NCBI GenBank assembly: GCA_945926705.1
Contig: CAMEMA010000018.1
Span: forward strand, 1-12,842
From: an uncultured Clostridia bacterium
GTDB taxonomy: Bacteria > Bacillota > Clostridia > Oscillospirales > Acutalibacteraceae
Direction of reading: 5' to 3'
Length of the DNA: 12,842 nucleotides
Both the position numbers and the translations under genes were made by a program. A model generated the notes under the pieces. That model had not been told where the DNA came from, ran no database searches, and saw only the letters and a program-made list of their open reading frames with translations. This document shows, piece by piece, positions 7,287 to 12,842 of this stretch (position 1 is its first letter; each line of letters starts with the position of its first letter).

Positions 7287-7317
7287 ATTATACCGGTTTT
7301 TTTAAAAGTTTTCAACA
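7287..7317 (-). promoter_or_regulatory. dnaA promoter overlapped by a DnaA-box-like nonamer
   Basis: On the minus strand TTGAAA (7310-7315), a spacer of exactly 17 bases and TATAAT (7287-7292) make a strong sigma-A promoter; a second TATAAT lies at 7276-7281. The nonamer TTTTCAACA (plus strand, 7309-7317) covers the whole -35 element. DnaA bound here would block polymerase, consistent with the known autorepression of dnaA in other bacteria. Confidence 0.7.
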
Positions 7318-7364
7318 TGTTTTCGCTCACAGTTTAAAAATATGTTTTAAATTTTAGATTTTTA

Positions 7365-7393
7365 TTGACAATTTTTATATGTTGATATAACAT
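7365..7393 (+). promoter_or_regulatory. Promoter of the kinase-LRR operon
   Basis: A perfect TTGACA lies at 7365-7370. Two -10 options follow: TATAAC at 7386-7391 (15-base spacer, five of six matches) and TAACAT at 7388-7393 (17-base spacer, four of six). Transcription would start near 7400, leaving a leader of about 60 bases. It diverges from the dnaA promoter, with the two -35 elements about 50 bases apart. Confidence 0.55.
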
Positions 7394-7422
7394 GATTATG
7401 TAGCTTTTTTATATTATTTATT

Positions 7423-7464
7423 AGGAGGTTTTAGGATTTGAAAAAAAGGAGGTTTTAAAATTTG
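7423..7464 (+). repeat. Duplicated SD-plus-start leader with a six-codon upstream ORF
   Basis: Two 18-base copies, AGGAGGTTTTAGGATTTG (7423-7440) and AGGAGGTTTTAAAATTTG (7447-7464), differ at two bases and are separated by six A residues. Each is a strong SD followed nine bases later by TTG. The second TTG starts the kinase. The first opens a mini-ORF at 7438-7458 encoding M-K-K-R-R-F and then TAA; it runs across the SD of the kinase gene. This could be a simple duplication or a translational control leader. Confidence 0.6.
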
Positions 7465-8931
7465 GGAAAAGAGGTTGATTGTAATTTTAATCCCCTAAGC
7501 GAAGAGACTTTAAAAAGTTTTGATTTATCAGATTGTATTTCATATATTGACAGTTGTGATGCTTTGAAAAGGAAAATCGAATCAGAGACGGACAGAGTTG
7601 AAAAATACAAAGCAGCTCTTGTTGAGAAAAGTAATGAAAAAGCTAAGTCGGATTCTGAGGAAAATAAAAAACATGAAATTAAGAGGGAAATTAAGGCAGC
7701 AGCTCAAAAAGGTTTCCAGTTTTTTGAAGAATTATTAAAAAAAGATCCGTACATTATGGAAAACGTTGTGACTGAAAGTGCTAAAGATCCCGCAAATGTT
7801 AAATTAGGTAAACATCAAAAAAATACAGGTGTTTACTTATGGGCTATGGATTATGAAGTAGAAAAATTTTTGGGTGCGGGAGCAAACGGAGTAGTATGGT
7901 TGTGTAAGAACGGTGGAAAAGAATTGGTTGTTAAAGTGACATGTAATCCACGAATTGGTCCTTTTAGGATAGACGCCGTAAAATCAGAAAAAAATGTACT
8001 CGAAAAACTCAAAAGCTTATTAAGTAAAGAGAGTTATGATATAGATATTTCTGATAAAAATTCTGATAAAGAAAAGATTGTTATTAAGTCACCGAAAAAC
8101 TATTTGTTAACTTACGAAGAGTTAGAAAGTAAAGATTCCAGTAAAGGGTTGTTTGAATCTCAATATTCTGAAGAAGGGGATTTGACTAGATATGTTAAAT
8201 CTGATGAATTTTCATCAACTTCATCTAATAAATTAGATGAAATAATCTCTATGATTAAGCAAGGCGCAAAAGGATTATGTTTGTTGCATAAAGCGGGGTA
8301 TTCTCATAATGATGTAAAACCGGATAATTTAATGATAATAGAGAGAGAATCTAAAAAGTTTAATAGTAATGAGAATTCAGAAGTTTTACAAAGATCTAAA
8401 TCAAATGAAATGACGGAAACGCCCAAAAAAGATTCTGGTAATTCCAATGAAAATGTTACAAACACAGATTTAACAGCAACTAAAAAAACAGATGAAAACG
8501 GTTCTGAAGCTCCTAAAAGTAATGGTCTTAAAAAAGCTTTAAAAGTTGCTGATTTCGGTGCAATGACGGAAATAAAAAATACAAGAAAAATATTTGTAAA
8601 CAAACACTTTTGTGCACCGGATTGCTATAAATTAAGTGCGGAAGCAGTTGCAAAAAGGGATGTTTATTCTTTGGGTTTGTGTGCGCTTTTCTTATTGTTT
8701 AAAGGGAAAAAACAAAGTTATCATAAACTCGCAGATAAACTCGTTAAAAATGGTGTAGAAAAGTTTATTAGTTCTAATGATGTTCTTTCAACATATTGTG
8801 GATCTGATAAAGAGACAGAAACTAAGTTAGAAAGTTTTTTATCCATTATTCAAAAAATGGTTCAATCTAGCCATAAAAACAGAATTTCAATAGAAACGAC
8901 ATTAGCAGAATTAAAAGAACTAAAAAAATAA
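7462..8931 (+). CDS. Soluble Hanks-type Ser/Thr protein kinase with coiled-coil N-terminus
   Basis: The 489-residue protein has a charged, probably coiled-coil region (about 30-95) followed by a eukaryotic-like kinase domain. Visible motifs are the glycine loop GAGANG (138-143), the ATP lysine K158 in ELVVKV, a candidate helix-C glutamate E176, the hinge-like EEGDLTRYV (237-245), the catalytic loop HNDVKPDN (282-289), DFG (364-366), an APE-like APD (385-387), DVYSLG (400-405) and R474. All catalytic residues are present, so it should be active. D284 and D364 are 80 residues apart, against about 18 normally, because of a Ser/Thr/Asn/Lys/Glu-rich insert (about 293-357). It has no membrane segment, PASTA repeats or signal peptide, so it is cytosolic, unlike PrkC/PknB. 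The start is TTG with AAGGAGG nine bases upstream. It ends 17 bases before the LRR gene and is likely co-transcribed with it. Substrates are unknown. Confidence 0.88.
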   Translation: MGKEVDCNFNPLSEETLKSFDLSDCISYIDSCDALKRKIESETDRVEKYKAALVEKSNEKAKSDSEENKKHEIKREIKAAAQKGFQFFEELLKKDPYIMENVVTESAKDPANVKLGKHQKNTGVYLWAMDYEVEKFLGAGANGVVWLCKNGGKELVVKVTCNPRIGPFRIDAVKSEKNVLEKLKSLLSKESYDIDISDKNSDKEKIVIKSPKNYLLTYEELESKDSSKGLFESQYSEEGDLTRYVKSDEFSSTSSNKLDEIISMIKQGAKGLCLLHKAGYSHNDVKPDNLMIIERESKKFNSNENSEVLQRSKSNEMTETPKKDSGNSNENVTNTDLTATKKTDENGSEAPKSNGLKKALKVADFGAMTEIKNTRKIFVNKHFCAPDCYKLSAEAVAKRDVYSLGLCALFLLFKGKKQSYHKLADKLVKNGVEKFISSNDVLSTYCGSDKETETKLESFLSIIQKMVQSSHKNRISIETTLAELKELKK

Positions 8932-8948
8932 TTAAGGAGGAATTTAAT

Positions 8949-9884
8949 ATGTCAAAATACGTCGGAGGAGATACAATCAAGGATATAAAATATCCGAATT
9001 TTGAGGAATATGTTAAAGAATATGAAAAACGCGTCGAGAAAGGTGATCAAACCAGTAGTGTTGATTTTGTAGGATATGGTTGGAAAGTATGGAAGTTTTT
9101 GAGTGATATGAAGACAACAACGCCGAAACCACCGAGACATTATGACGAATTTTTAAAAAATGTAAAGGATATATTTACAAAATTCAGTGGAGTAGAGCCT
9201 AATGAAAAAGGTGTCAGATGTTTTATGGATAACAAATTTATACAAGATTTTTATGTTGAAGAAAAAAAATATATTAAGGAAGGGAAAAACGAGGAAAGGA
9301 AAGATCGGCTTAAAGAATTTTGGGAAAAAAGTTTTAAACCTTTTACGAGGCGAGTAAGTGAAAACGCTCTTTGCAGTAATAGTAACATTAAAGAACAAGC
9401 GGAAACCGAAGGAAATAGAACCATAGATAATCCCTTATATAAGAAAGTTTATTTGGGTGGTAAAGTTTGGGAAAAAACTAAACCTGAAAGCGGTATCAGT
9501 ATTTTTCAGAACAATAAATTTATGAAAACATTGACATTAGGTAAAGGTGTTAAAACTGTGAGTAAAGGTACTTTTGAGAATTGTCAAGAACTTGAACATA
9601 TATATATAGAGGCTGAAGCGTTGACTATCGAAAAAGAAGCGATTAAGAATTGTAAAGAATTGAATAAAGTTGAAGTAAGTTCTAGTGTTAAAAAATTAAC
9701 CATTGAAGAAGAAGCTTTTAGTGGTTGTGATAAATTGAAAACGATCGATCTTAACTCTTTCTCCGGAAAATTGGAAGTCGAGAGTGGTGCGTTTAATAAA
9801 TGCGGAGAGTTGAGAAGAAAAAGTATAAGTGGAGATGAAAAGTCTAAAGCTGTTTTAGCTATAAAAGCAGTACTGCCTGAGTAG
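8949..9884 (+). CDS. Soluble BspA-type leucine-rich-repeat protein with novel N-terminal part
   Basis: The 311 residues fall in two parts. Residues 1 to about 170 are hydrophilic, probably mostly helical, rich in Lys, Glu and aromatic residues, and match no family I recognise. Residues about 190-293 hold four BspA/LRR_5-type repeats with the pattern AFxxCxxLxxIxL: TFENCQELEHIYI (208-220), AIKNCKELNKVEV (231-243), AFSGCDKLKTIDL (256-268) and AFNKCGELRRKSI (281-293), spaced 23-25 residues apart. Most LRR_5 proteins of gut Firmicutes are secreted; this one has no signal peptide, anchor or sortase motif, so a cytosolic binding role is likely. It starts with ATG, AGGAGG eight bases upstream, 17 bases after the kinase stop, and a terminator follows directly. 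The pairing suggests that it is a partner, scaffold or substrate of the kinase, which is inference. Confidence 0.85.
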   Translation: MSKYVGGDTIKDIKYPNFEEYVKEYEKRVEKGDQTSSVDFVGYGWKVWKFLSDMKTTTPKPPRHYDEFLKNVKDIFTKFSGVEPNEKGVRCFMDNKFIQDFYVEEKKYIKEGKNEERKDRLKEFWEKSFKPFTRRVSENALCSNSNIKEQAETEGNRTIDNPLYKKVYLGGKVWEKTKPESGISIFQNNKFMKTLTLGKGVKTVSKGTFENCQELEHIYIEAEALTIEKEAIKNCKELNKVEVSSSVKKLTIEEEAFSGCDKLKTIDLNSFSGKLEVESGAFNKCGELRRKSISGDEKSKAVLAIKAVLPE

Positions 9885-9902
9885 TTTATGATATAAAAAA
9901 TG

Positions 9903-9932
9903 AGGCGCTGAAAAAAGTAAGCGCCTTTTTTG
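9903..9932 (+). terminator. Intrinsic terminator of the kinase-LRR operon
   Basis: AGGCGCT (9903-9909) pairs perfectly with AGCGCCT (9920-9926) around a 10-base loop and is followed by a run of T (9926-9931). An A run just upstream also gives the structure some terminator character on the minus strand. It lies 18 bases after the LRR stop and isolates the unit from rpmH. Confidence 0.88.
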
Positions 9933-9941
9933 TAAGTAAAG

Positions 9942-9970
9942 TTGACATTAATGAAATATTTGTTTATACT
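9942..9970 (+). promoter_or_regulatory. Strong sigma-A promoter of the rpmH operon
   Basis: TTGACA (9942-9947), a 17-base spacer and TATACT (9965-9970) match the sigma-A consensus at 11 of 12 positions. Transcription would start near 9977, about 60 bases before rpmH, consistent with high expression of ribosomal protein L34. Confidence 0.85.
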
Positions 9971-10039
9971 TAACTGGGAGATTTATTAAAGTATAAATGA
10001 TGTACTTAATATAATTTTTAAAGTTACGGAGGAATGGTA

Positions 10040-10174
10040 ATGTTTAGGACTTATCAACCCAAAAAGCTCCACAGAAAAAAAGAACACGGATTCAGAAAAA
10101 GAATGTCTACCCGCAGCGGTATAAAGGTTCTTGCACGTAGGAGAGCAAAGGGAAGAAAAAGATTAACTTATTAA
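10040..10174 (+). CDS. rpmH: 50S ribosomal protein L34
   Basis: A 44-codon gene for the very basic ribosomal protein L34 of the large subunit. The pattern is complete and typical: MFRTYQPKKLHRKKEHGFRK at the start, RMSTRSGIKVLARRRAKGRK in the second half, and the ending RLTY. I chose ATG 10040 because GGAGG (10028-10032) lies seven bases upstream; an in-frame ATG at 10034 is only one base from the SD and cannot be used. It is the first gene after the strong promoter at 9942-9970, and a hairpin at 10212-10241 separates it from rnpA. In most Firmicutes this gene directly faces dnaA; here the kinase-LRR unit lies between them. Confidence 0.97.
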   Translation: MFRTYQPKKLHRKKEHGFRKRMSTRSGIKVLARRRAKGRKRLTY

Positions 10175-10211
10175 TCCGGCGGAGTCAGGTCGGAGGAAAA
10201 TTTGTTCTGAA

Positions 10212-10241
10212 AATAAGACCTTTACAGGTCTTTATTTTTTT
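10212..10241 (+). terminator. Attenuator-like hairpin between rpmH and rnpA
   Basis: AATAAGACCT (10212-10221) pairs with AGGTCTTTATT (10226-10236) with a single bulged T and a TTAC loop, followed by more T to 10241. This is a moderate intrinsic terminator. Because rnpA has no clear promoter of its own, partial read-through would keep RNase P protein well below L34 levels. Confidence 0.68.
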
Positions 10242-10266
10242 GGAATTCCAAAAAGGATATTGTGAT

Positions 10267-10617
10267 ATGAAAAAGGACACCGTAATAAAACAAAATCGTG
10301 ATTACAGAAGAGTATATACTAAGGGAAAATGTGAAGTTTCATCGAGCCTCGTCACATATGTTTTGAAGAACAGACTAAGAAAAACACGGATAGGAATAAC
10401 AACAGGTAAAAAAATAGGGAATGCAGTTCACCGAAATCGTGCCAGAAGGGTAATCAGAGCGGCTTTGCGTGATTTATATCCTATTTTAAAAAAAGGATAC
10501 GATATAATTTTTACCGCTAGAGCTAAAACAACATTCGTTAAGATGCAGGTTGTCAAAAAAGATATGCGAAGACATTTTGAACTTATGGGTATTTTGAATG
10601 AAAAAAATTGTAATTAG
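10267..10617 (+). CDS. rnpA: Ribonuclease P protein component
   Basis: RnpA is the small basic protein that assists the catalytic RNA of RNase P in removing 5' leaders from pre-tRNAs. The 116 residues are rich in Lys and Arg, and the family signature HRNRARRVIR is at 55-64; KKGYDIIFTAR (75-85) matches the central strand region. I chose ATG 10267, with AAGGA about ten bases upstream. A TTG at 10240 would add nine residues, but it falls in the T run of the hairpin and has no SD. The 3' end overlaps the start of yidD by 20 bases, a common arrangement that implies coupled translation. Confidence 0.95.
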   Translation: MKKDTVIKQNRDYRRVYTKGKCEVSSSLVTYVLKNRLRKTRIGITTGKKIGNAVHRNRARRVIRAALRDLYPILKKGYDIIFTARAKTTFVKMQVVKKDMRRHFELMGILNEKNCN

Positions 10618-10813
10618 ACTTATATTATTTTATCAGAAATATTTGTCTCCGATAAAAAAACCGTGTTGCAGATTCGTTCCTACGTGCTCTCAATATGCAT
10701 TGGAGGCGGTTCAACGTTTTGGAGTTGCAAAAGGTTTTTGGCTTTCATTCAAGAGGATAATTCGTTGTAATCCATTTTGTAAAGGCGGTTATGACCCTGT
10801 TCCGAAAAAGTAG
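10598..10813 (+). CDS. yidD: Membrane protein insertion efficiency factor YidD
   Basis: This 71-residue basic protein carries the YidD signature: a short amphipathic start (LILFYQKYLSP), then CCRFVPTCSQYALEA with the conserved cysteines, and GFWLSFKRIIRCNPFCKGGYDPVP near the end. YidD is a peripheral inner-membrane protein thought to assist YidC-dependent insertion. It begins inside the 3' end of rnpA in another frame, and yidC follows 91 bases later, the standard order. The length is normal for the family. Confidence 0.95.
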   Translation: MKKIVIRLILFYQKYLSPIKKPCCRFVPTCSQYALEAVQRFGVAKGFWLSFKRIIRCNPFCKGGYDPVPKK

Positions 10814-10828
10814 AGAACGAAATTTTTG

Positions 10829-10856
10829 TTGCTATTATTGTTTTTTATGATAAAAT
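10829..10856 (+). promoter_or_regulatory. Weak candidate promoter ahead of yidC
   Basis: TTGCTA (10829-10834), a 16-base spacer and TAAAAT (10851-10856) resemble a weak sigma-A promoter in the yidD-yidC gap. In such AT-rich DNA chance matches are common, so yidC may simply be read from the rpmH promoter. Confidence 0.3.
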
Positions 10857-10904
10857 TTAAGTAAAAGTTATAAAGCGATTAAAACGTAAAAAGGAGTTTT
10901 TGTT

Positions 10905-11867
10905 TTGAGTTTTTTATTTAATTTTTTAAGCAGTACATTTATTTATATATTGGATTTTTTAAGCAGTACATTTGGTTATATATTGTGGTTTTTCTTTGAC
11001 GCTGTAAGCAATTATGCGTTAGCAATAACTTTGTTTGCTTTTGTGATAAATGTTTTAATGTTTCCCATATCGATAAAGAGGCAGAAAGCTACTGCAAGAA
11101 ATGCCAGACTTGCAATTAAACAGCAAGAATTAAAGAATATATATGAAAAAAATCCTAAGAAATATAATGAAGAAATAGCACGTCTTTACGAAAAAGAAGG
11201 AATAAATCCAATGAGCGGTTGTTTTGCGACCCTGGTTCTTCCTTTAATACTTTGGAGCGGAATTTATGGAGCTGTGACAAAACCTCTTCAAAATACGCTT
11301 CATATTTCACCGGATAAAGTAGCTTCGGCAGTTGCAGTTTTACCTCAGGTCGAAGAACTTAGCGGAAAAATTACCAAAGGTTATGAGCAGCTTCAACTTG
11401 TTCGTCATTTTTCGACCGTTAAGGATAAATTAAGTATGTTAAACAGTGAAGAATTGGCTGACATCGAGGAATACAGCTCCGGATTTAATTTTATGGGACT
11501 TAATCTTCTAGGAACTCCGAAAGGAACTGATTTTTCACAAATGCTTTGGGTTATACCCGTTCTTTGCTTTGCGAGTTCCGCTTTTACGATGTACATAGGT
11601 CAGAGAATGATGAGAACACAAAATCAAATGCAAGGTTGTGCAAAATTTAATCCTTATTTTATGCTTTTGTTTACCGCTTACATTGCGTATACAATTCCGG
11701 CGGCAGTTGGACTTTATTGGATTATTAATTCACTTTTCGGAGCAATCCAGAGCATTATTTTGAACAAATTTTATAATATCTACACAATTAATGCTCATGA
11801 TGAAGCTGCTAGATTTGCTTTACTTAAAGTTCAGGAATCCTCTGTAAAAAATCTGAAAGATGAATAA
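10905..11867 (+). CDS. yidC: Membrane protein insertase YidC/Oxa1 family
   Basis: YidC inserts and folds membrane proteins, alone or with Sec. The 320-residue protein shows the short Gram-positive form: the first conserved membrane helix with NYALAITLFAFV (36-47), then the cytoplasmic helical hairpin (about 55-100), the NPMSGCFATLVLPLILWSGI segment (101-120), and later helices near 211-232, 248-262 and 264-285. It starts with TTG 10905; AAGGAG lies nine bases upstream. The N-terminus has no lipobox cysteine like that of B. subtilis SpoIIIJ. Two oddities stand out: an 11-residue tandem duplication (FLSSTFIYILD / FLSSTFGYILW) before the first conserved helix, and Asn49 where Bacillus YidC proteins have the groove arginine. 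A long loop, about 125-205, is also less conserved. Family assignment is secure. Confidence 0.93.
   Translation: MSFLFNFLSSTFIYILDFLSSTFGYILWFFFDAVSNYALAITLFAFVINVLMFPISIKRQKATARNARLAIKQQELKNIYEKNPKKYNEEIARLYEKEGINPMSGCFATLVLPLILWSGIYGAVTKPLQNTLHISPDKVASAVAVLPQVEELSGKITKGYEQLQLVRHFSTVKDKLSMLNSEELADIEEYSSGFNFMGLNLLGTPKGTDFSQMLWVIPVLCFASSAFTMYIGQRMMRTQNQMQGCAKFNPYFMLLFTAYIAYTIPAAVGLYWIINSLFGAIQSIILNKFYNIYTINAHDEAARFALLKVQESSVKNLKDE
10921..10986 (+). repeat. 33-bp in-frame tandem duplication in yidC
   Basis: Two adjacent 33-base copies (10921-10953 and 10954-10986) agree at 30 of 33 positions; the first 20 bases are identical. The unit is exactly 11 codons, so the frame is kept and the hydrophobic N-terminal segment is lengthened. 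Confidence 0.9.
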
Positions 11868-11901
11868 TTTTTTAGAGTCATTTAAATTTAAAATTAATTT
11901 A

Positions 11902-11931
11902 TTGGACAAATTTTAATAATTAAATTAAAAT
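11902..11931 (+). promoter_or_regulatory. Weak candidate promoter ahead of jag
   Basis: TTGGAC (11902-11907), an 18-base spacer and TAAAAT (11926-11931) could give jag a promoter of its own in the 85-109-base gap after yidC. No terminator separates the two genes, so read-through from upstream is also likely. Confidence 0.33.
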
Positions 11932-11976
11932 GGTATATATTTAATTGTTTTTGTGTTTTTGGAGGGTAATTATTTT

Positions 11977-12618
11977 ATGTTGAACGAAGTTTTTGCTTCA
12001 GATGAAACTGTTGCTTTAGCTAAGGAAAAAGCTTGTAAGATGTTGGGAGTGTCAGAAGATAAGATAGATTTTGAGATTTGCCAATTTCCATCCAAGAAAG
12101 TTCTTGGAATGTTTGGAGGAAAACTGGCTCAGGTAAGAGCTACTATTAAAAAAACAGAGGCTCAGAAGGCCGCTGAATTCTTAAAAGAAGTTTTTTTCTA
12201 TATGGGTATACCGGAGCTTGATATAGAAATTTTAAGTGACAAGAAATTTGAATGTGAAATTAAAATTACAGGTGATGAAATTGGATACATTCTTGGCAAA
12301 CATGGGGAAACATTGGATGCGCTTCAATATATAACAACTCTGGTTGCAAACGAAAAAGCTTACGATGAACCTTTTTGTAAGATTAGGTTGGAAGCGGGAG
12401 ATTATAGGAAAAAGCGCAAAGAAACTTTAGAAAATTTAGGAAAAAATCTTGCTGAAAAATCTTTAAAGACAGGTAAAAAGCTTAGTTTAGAACCCATGCG
12501 GTCGTACGAAAGAAAATTAATTCATACAGCTATAGGTGAGATAAACGGAGTTAAGTCATGGTCTGAAGGACAAGGTTCTTGTAGACACGTTGTTGTTGCG
12601 CCTGCTATTAGGTACTAG
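11977..12618 (+). CDS. jag: RNA-binding protein Jag / KhpB (Jag_N-KH-R3H)
   Basis: The 213-residue cytoplasmic RNA-binding protein has a Jag_N domain (about 1-55, with KKVLGMFGGKLAQVR), a KH domain with the GKHG loop at 107-110, and an R3H domain with R179 and H183 in YERKLIH. KhpB homologues pair with KhpA and bind many transcripts, affecting cell division and envelope functions in streptococci. The linker between Jag_N and KH is short here, whereas many family members have a long charged linker. I chose ATG 11977 because GGAGG (11961-11965) lies about 11 bases upstream. A GTG at 11953 would place the SD inside the gene. The gene follows yidC in the usual order; mnmE, which often comes next, is not visible in the window. 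Confidence 0.93.
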   Translation: MLNEVFASDETVALAKEKACKMLGVSEDKIDFEICQFPSKKVLGMFGGKLAQVRATIKKTEAQKAAEFLKEVFFYMGIPELDIEILSDKKFECEIKITGDEIGYILGKHGETLDALQYITTLVANEKAYDEPFCKIRLEAGDYRKKRKETLENLGKNLAEKSLKTGKKLSLEPMRSYERKLIHTAIGEINGVKSWSEGQGSCRHVVVAPAIRY

Positions 12619-12842
12619 TTTGTTTTTTATTGCTATAGAGCAAGAGTAGCTTGAAAAATCGCGGAAAAGCCCATAAATAAAGGCTTTGCGGGCAGTCGAA
12701 AAGACCAAATGGAGTGCAAATGGAGTTTAAAAAATATTTTTTTCTCTTGTTTATATTCCAGATTCACCTGCAAATTTCGTGAAATCAGTTATTCTCATAA
12801 AATAAAATTAGAGTAAATATGAAGAACAGTTTGTTTTGATTG
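12619..12842. other. Gene-free tail with a hairpin and a short direct repeat
   Basis: I find no supportable gene in these 224 bases. AAAGCC (12666-12671) pairs with GGCTTT (12682-12687) around a 10-base loop, but no T run follows, so it is not a standard terminator. CAAATGGAGT occurs twice (12706-12715 and 12717-12726), one base apart. TTGCT/AGCAA forms a tiny hairpin right after jag. The last 100 bases are AT-rich and could hold a promoter for the next gene. Confidence 0.5.

Noticed and set aside
8304..8603. Minus-strand ORF opposite the kinase gene, and similar ones at 8952-9140 and 9153-9398 opposite the LRR gene
   Set aside because: They are antisense shadows of well-supported genes with good SDs and conserved motifs, and are Phe-rich only because the sense strand is Lys/Glu-rich.
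11953..11976. GTG at 11953 as the jag start, and TTG at 10240 as the rnpA start
   Set aside because: The GTG lies upstream of the gene's own SD and the TTG lies in a T run without SD; the downstream ATGs have proper spacing and fit family N-termini.
12666..12687. Hairpin as the terminator of the jag operon
   Set aside because: No T run follows the stem, so it does not fit an intrinsic terminator.
1..12842. CRISPR arrays, tRNA or rRNA genes, transposases and phage genes
   Set aside because: I saw no regularly spaced repeats, no cloverleaf or rRNA motifs, and no transposase or integrase domains anywhere in the window.

Overview
The window is the replication-origin neighbourhood of a low-GC Gram-positive chromosome, most likely a member of the class Clostridia. 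The evidence is the classical gene order: on the minus strand dnaA, dnaN, a yaaA-type S4 gene, recF, remB, a small zinc-ribbon gene and gyrB; on the plus strand rpmH, rnpA, yidD, yidC and jag. Composition is AT-rich, Shine-Dalgarno (SD) sequences are strong, and TTG and GTG starts are common (gyrB, kinase and yidC use TTG; recF and remB use GTG). An Oscillospiraceae/Ruminococcus-like host is plausible, but I cannot prove it from sequence alone.

Left arm (minus strand, 7243 down to 1): dnaA has its own promoter, whose -35 box overlaps a DnaA-box-like nonamer. The dnaA-dnaN gap (5662-5926) looks like the unwinding region of oriC: a cluster of TGTTGAAAA nonamers, a short GC-rich block, five TAG trinucleotides that match a DnaA-trio, then AT-rich DNA leading into dnaN. 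dnaN to gyrB forms a tight operon of overlapping or nearly touching genes. It includes a small membrane zinc-ribbon gene whose only well-placed start is an ATA codon. Beyond gyrB, an incomplete, very acidic reading frame with its own promoter begins where gyrA is usually found.

Centre (7244-9932): between dnaA and rpmH, where many Firmicutes have only origin DNA, sits a two-gene plus-strand unit with its own promoter, a duplicated SD leader and an intrinsic terminator. It encodes a soluble Hanks-type protein kinase with all catalytic residues and a long hydrophilic insert between the catalytic loop and the DFG motif. The second gene encodes a soluble protein with a novel N-terminal part and BspA-type leucine-rich repeats. 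This is the accessory element of the window and the best candidate for an undescribed system.

Right arm (plus strand, 9942-12618): a strong sigma-A promoter drives rpmH, then an attenuator-like hairpin, rnpA overlapping yidD, yidC and jag (khpB). Together they link ribosome and tRNA processing with membrane-protein insertion. yidC carries a fresh 33-bp in-frame tandem duplication at its N-terminus and lacks the usual groove arginine. The last 224 bases hold no gene that I can support, only a small hairpin and a short direct repeat.
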